Source: Planctomycetota bacterium
Lineage (GTDB): Bacteria; Planctomycetota; PUPC01; DSUN01
Direction of reading: 5' to 3'
Length of the DNA stretch: 21,997 nucleotides
Assembly: GCA_016872875.1 (NCBI GenBank)
Contig: VGYW01000096.1
Coordinates: 1-21,997, forward strand
The notes beneath the pieces are model-generated. The model made no database searches. It saw nothing but the letters and a program-made list of their open reading frames with translations, and had not been told where the DNA came from. Made by a program: the position numbers and the translations under genes. Each line of letters opens with the position of its first letter. The first letter of the stretch is position 1. This document shows, in pieces, positions 19,066 through 21,997 of the stretch.

Positions 19066-19980
19066 ATGAACGTGACCAGGCAGGAGCACGAGAAAATCCT
19101 GTCCGCCCCGCCGGGCATCCTCACCAACGTGGAGCACTACCATCCCGAGTTCATCCACGACCAGTCGCGCCTGGTTGGATGGATGGACTCGATTTCGTTC
19201 CCGGAGACGGAGGGGGACATCCGCGACCAGGTGGCGGCGATGGGCCTGGCCTGCTGCCTGAAGGCATCGCCGGCCCGGCCCGCGGCGCTCGAGTACTTCG
19301 ACCACCACTCGGTCGAACTCCTCGGGCGGCGCAAGGACGTGTTCGAGAACTACCAGATGGGCCACGAGGTGCCGTCAGGCCCCCCCTGGGCTGTCTATGC
19401 CGAGTACCACACGGAGGACGCCGACTCGGCCCGCCGAGCCGCCGGCGACGTGGGCGACGCCGTGGCCCGCCTCGGGGGCGACCGGGGCCTGATGTGGGTG
19501 GAGGCCGGGCAGGACGCGATGGCGAACTTCAAGCAGATCAAGCACCTGCTGCCCGAAGTGGTGAACGGCCTCGTGGCCGAACGGCAGAAGGCCGAGCCGG
19601 GCATCCGAAAGCTCGGCACCGACTTCGCCGTGCCCGACGAGCGCTTCGCCGAGATGATGGCCCTCTACCAGAGGGACCTGGACGCCGGCGGCTTCGAGCA
19701 CCTCGTCTTCGGCCACCTGGGCGACTGCAACCTTCACGTGAACATCATCCCCAGGTCGCTCGCCGAGTATGAGGCGGGACGGCAGGTGTACCACGGCTGG
19801 GCGCGGGCCGCCGTGCGCATGGGCGGCACAGTGTCCGCCGAGCACGGCATCGGCAAGCTCAAGAGAGCGCTCCTCCGCGAGATGTTCGCGCCCCAAGCCA
19901 TCGAGGAGATGCGGCAACTCAAGGCCCGCTTCGATCCGGGCTTCCTGCTCAATCCGGGCAACCTGTTCGATGCGCCTTGA
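19066..19980 (+). pseudogene. FAD-linked oxidase (D-lactate/glycolate dehydrogenase type) with most of its FAD-binding domain deleted in frame
   Basis: 304 codons, whereas the family is about 450-500 residues or longer. Residues 1-58 are the N-terminal lead-in to FAD_binding_4 (HDQSRLVGWMDSISFPETEGDI). From about residue 60 the sequence jumps to the FAD-oxidase C-terminal domain: PAALEYFDHHSVELL, WVEAGQDAM, the metal-binding region GHLGDCNLH (usually GDGN), SAEHGIGKLKR, and the closing FDPGFLLNPGNLF. The glycine-rich FAD pyrophosphate-binding loop is absent, so the product cannot hold FAD normally. The frame is kept across the junction near 19240. AGGAG at 19058-19062 lies only 3 bases before the ATG. 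An in-frame deletion in the genome or an assembly collapse are the two explanations. Confidence 0.75.
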
Positions 19981-20015
19981 CAGAAACTGCGTCGTCGGGG
20001 AAGGAGAACCGCGCC

Positions 20016-21584
20016 ATGTGGAGGCCAGTCTCGCTCCTGTGGGGCCTGTGCTTGTGCGGCCTGGCGGCGCCGCCGCTGGCATCGGCCGCCGAGCGCACGG
20101 CCAAGATCACCCTGATGGCACTCGGCGATAACCGCGTGGCCGACCTCGACGCGCTCACGGGCCGCTACGGCCTGATGATCGCCTCCGCCAACGTCGGGCA
20201 GGATGTGATCGCCGCGTTCCGCCAGCGCAACCCCGGCGCGCTCGTCTTCTGCTACGTCAACACCTCTGACATCAACGCCGATTCGGCCAAGTACCCCTAC
20301 TACGCGCGCATCTGGACCGACACGAACGCCCACGAGGACTGGTTTCATCACGACGCGGCCGGGGCGCGCGTGAGGATCTACTACCCGAAGTACAAGAACC
20401 GCTGCGCCTTCAACACCGGCAAGCCCGGCCTCCAGCAGTACCTCGCCGGGCTGGTGGTCGAGACGCTGAAGACGGGGCGCTACGACGGCATCCAGCTCGA
20501 CAACGTCTCGACCGAGTTCCCCTTCCGCCTGGAGCTGGCCGGCAAGTGGATTTCGGCGCCGCCCGTGGACCTCACGCCGGCGCAGTGGACGGCCGACGAG
20601 GTGGCCTTGCTCAAGGCCATCATGAAAGCCGTCGCCGACGCGGGGCTGAAGGAGAAGAAGATCATCTTCAACCACATGCGCTCCGGCGAGCCGCAGGAGT
20701 CGCGGGCATACGTCGAGGTCACTGACGGCGCCAACTGCGAGTCCTGGATGTCGCTCCGCACGGGGCTCGAGGGGCGCTGGGGCTGGAAGGCCAAGGTCGA
20801 GCAGGTCCGCGAGGCCAACCGCAAGGGCAAGCTCACGAACCTCCTCTGCATCCCCCAGTTCGCCGAGGCCTTTGGCTACAAGCAGTACCACCACGACCGG
20901 CGGAAGATGCCGCCCGAAATCCCCGACGCCTTCGTGCGGAAGTTCGGCGAGTGGTGCGGCGAGCCCGACAAGTTCATCACCGCGGACCTCTCGAAGGGCC
21001 GAATGGTCGAGGTCGTCGAACGCGGCGAACCGGCGATCATCGTCTCGCACTGGACGGGCATCTACTTCAACGGCGAAGAGGAGGGCTTCAAGACGTTCCA
21101 GGAGGCGGTTCGCCGGTTGCAGGCCAAGTACGGCCGCTTGATCTGGATGAAGCTGAGCGAGATCGCCCGCTACTGGGCGGCCAAAGAGCTGACCCAGATC
21201 GAAAGCGGCGGAGGCGGCGCTCCGGCTGCCGGAGGGTCTCACACGGGAACGACCATGGAAGTCACAAAGCACGTCGTCTTGTTGTTGGCAATCAGTGTTG
21301 CGGGCTGCTCATTGGGGCAGACCCGTTTGGCGCGCGACCAGTCGGCGAAGCCTGCGAACGCCCCTGACCGCGGCCAGGCCAATCCAAGGAGGAAAGCGAC
21401 GATGCGTATTGGCGCAGCGCAACCGCGCTCACGCTTGATTGACTGGCGGCTGAAGCCTGCGGAGGCCCTGGCGCAGGCGGACAAGTCGCTGGGAGAATTG
21501 GAGCAGATCGTGCACAAGGCGGCTCTGAAGGACGTGTTGCCCGGGGCCGTGATGGCAAAGAGATCGGCCGCTACCACAAGGTGA
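20016..21584 (+). CDS. Exported GHL15-like glycoside-hydrolase relative, C-terminally truncated and reading into foreign sequence
   Basis: The ATG at 20016 follows AAGGAGAA (20001-20008). A signal peptide (MWRPVSLLWGLCLCGLA) ends with ASA near residue 25. Residues about 28-395 form a TIM-barrel-like region resembling GHL15/TM1410-type putative glycoside hydrolases: VFCYVNTSDINADS, YDGIQLDNVS with a candidate catalytic Asp, IIFNHM and VEVTDGANCESW. The family-like part stops around 21205 (WMKLSEIARYWAAKEL). After a Gly/Ala linker the frame continues through a lipoprotein-type leader (from 21255) and then the first 50 codons of a carbon-nitrogen hydrolase (from 21402). The 522-codon ORF is therefore a chimera, not a natural domain fusion. 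The barrel may still fold; substrate unknown. It lies 35 bases after the FAD-oxidase remnant. Confidence 0.65.
   Translation: MWRPVSLLWGLCLCGLAAPPLASAAERTAKITLMALGDNRVADLDALTGRYGLMIASANVGQDVIAAFRQRNPGALVFCYVNTSDINADSAKYPYYARIWTDTNAHEDWFHHDAAGARVRIYYPKYKNRCAFNTGKPGLQQYLAGLVVETLKTGRYDGIQLDNVSTEFPFRLELAGKWISAPPVDLTPAQWTADEVALLKAIMKAVADAGLKEKKIIFNHMRSGEPQESRAYVEVTDGANCESWMSLRTGLEGRWGWKAKVEQVREANRKGKLTNLLCIPQFAEAFGYKQYHHDRRKMPPEIPDAFVRKFGEWCGEPDKFITADLSKGRMVEVVERGEPAIIVSHWTGIYFNGEEEGFKTFQEAVRRLQAKYGRLIWMKLSEIARYWAAKELTQIESGGGGAPAAGGSHTGTTMEVTKHVVLLLAISVAGCSLGQTRLARDQSAKPANAPDRGQANPRRKATMRIGAAQPRSRLIDWRLKPAEALAQADKSLGELEQIVHKAALKDVLPGAVMAKRSAATTR
21255..21401 (+). pseudogene. Lipoprotein leader fragment
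   Basis: From ATG 21255 the frame gives MEVTKHVVLLLAISVAGCS, a short basic region, a hydrophobic core and a lipobox-like VAGC, as in proteins lipidated at Cys18. Only about 30 hydrophilic residues follow before the next gene's ribosome-binding site at 21386-21395. The mature protein appears to be missing, and it shares frame with the genes on both sides. No proper ribosome-binding site precedes this ATG. Confidence 0.5.
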
Positions 21585-21827
21585 ATATGCCCATCCACGA
21601 GTTGGATAAGAAGCGGGGCGGCGGGTTTCCTGTGTTCGACACCCCCGACCTGGGCGGCGTTCCGGACGCGGGCCGTGGAGAGCTTCGTCTACCTGGCCGT
21701 CTCGCAGCGGGGCAGCGGCTCCATGATCATCTCGCCGCAAGGCAAGGTGCTGGCCGAAGGCCAGGGGCCAGACGACATCGCTATTGCGGACATCAACCCG
21801 TTTGGGGGGCGTGAGGGCGGCGAAGCC
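21402..21827 (+). pseudogene. Carbon-nitrogen hydrolase (nitrilase superfamily) broken by internal deletions
   Basis: AAGGAGGAAA (21386-21395) and ATG 21402 open a nitrilase-type protein (MRIGAAQPRSRLIDW). Recognisable pieces sit in changing frames. The first, in the frame of 21402, runs to KDVLPGAV (about 21550) and itself appears to skip the segment that should hold the catalytic Glu. The second, from 21548 in a shifted frame, has GRDGKEIGRYHKVNMPIHEL with the catalytic Lys region and ends at PDLGGV. The third, from 21660 back in the first frame, has FRTRAVESFVYLAVSQRGSG, then SMIISPQGKVLAEG and IADINPFGGREGG. The catalytic Cys segment between pieces two and three is gone. Normal length is about 270-300 residues; about 140 codons remain. 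It cannot be an active amidohydrolase. Confidence 0.75.
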
Positions 21828-21856
21828 GCCGCCCTAGGCCGCCCGCGTTTTGTTTG
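21811..21856 (+). terminator. Possible terminator-like hairpin after the nitrilase remnant
   Basis: GGGCGGC near 21812 can pair with GCCGCCC about 6 bases later, and a further GGCCGCCC precedes the T-rich tract TTTTGTTTGTTTG (about 21848-21860). The distance from the first stem to the T-tract is longer than in a standard intrinsic terminator, so this is weak. The remaining bases to the window end show no assignable feature. Confidence 0.3.
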
Positions 21857-21997
21857 TTTGCTTGGAAATCCCGCTGTCGCGTTTCAGGTTGCCCCATTTG
21901 ACTCGGCGGCACGGCACGGCCTTTGCACTGTCGCCAGTTTGACCAGTCCCGCCGCCTTCCTTCTATCCCCCCTAGCCCGCCCTCTGTCGGGGCTGAT

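Overview
The window is GC-rich, densely coded bacterial DNA that looks like a Planctomycetota (or related PVC-group) genome. That reading is an inference. It rests on the gene families (GHL10- and GHL15-like glycoside-hydrolase relatives, a large exported sugar-hydrolase-like protein, a DRG-type TGS GTPase, a bacterial SNF2 ATPase with a SWIM partner, an Uma2 nuclease) and on short GATCCGAC and GGATGAAT repeat words between genes. No rRNA or phylogenetic marker is present to settle it.

Layout. (1) 1-2791: the last codons of an apparent ISAzo13-family transposase, then a gene that looks less GC-rich than most of the window. It encodes an 848-aa fusion of PPDK/PEP-synthase-type nucleotide-binding modules with a C-terminal MazG-like NTP pyrophosphohydrolase. 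This is the most unusual gene here. It ends 13 bases before a 5'-truncated GHL10 gene, which suggests an insertion boundary. (2) 2805-5596: the GHL10 remnant, a 9-bp tandem repeat/hairpin, a MazE/MazF-like toxin-antitoxin pair with its own promoter, a zinc-ribbon membrane protein in the same run, and an Uma2-family nuclease with a promoter. (3) 5746-8832, minus strand: an Eco57I-like type IIG restriction-modification enzyme, probably starting at TTG. (4) 9136-13108, minus strand: a large exported glycoside-hydrolase-like protein and a TGS-domain GTPase. (5) 13132-13273: a MITE-like element with 18-bp perfect terminal inverted repeats and an 8-bp direct repeat, lying between divergent genes. 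(6) 13340-18833, plus strand: an EamA/DMT transporter, tRNA-Pro(GGG) with a good sigma70-like promoter, the SNF2-family ATPase, a GGATGAAT-type hairpin, and a SWIM zinc-finger protein. (7) 18834-21997: a decayed zone. An FAD-linked oxidase has lost most of its FAD-binding domain. A GHL15-like protein loses its C terminus and reads through a lipoprotein leader into the start of a carbon-nitrogen hydrolase, which itself is cut by several internal deletions.

How the genes relate: MazEF, Uma2 and the type IIG enzyme, perhaps with the PPDK-MazG fusion, form a loose defence and mobility neighbourhood at the left. SNF2 and SWIM form a familiar two-gene module. The right end holds remnants of carbohydrate and oxidative metabolism. 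The repeated clean internal deletions there could be true genome erosion or an assembly artefact, and the sequence alone cannot decide between them.
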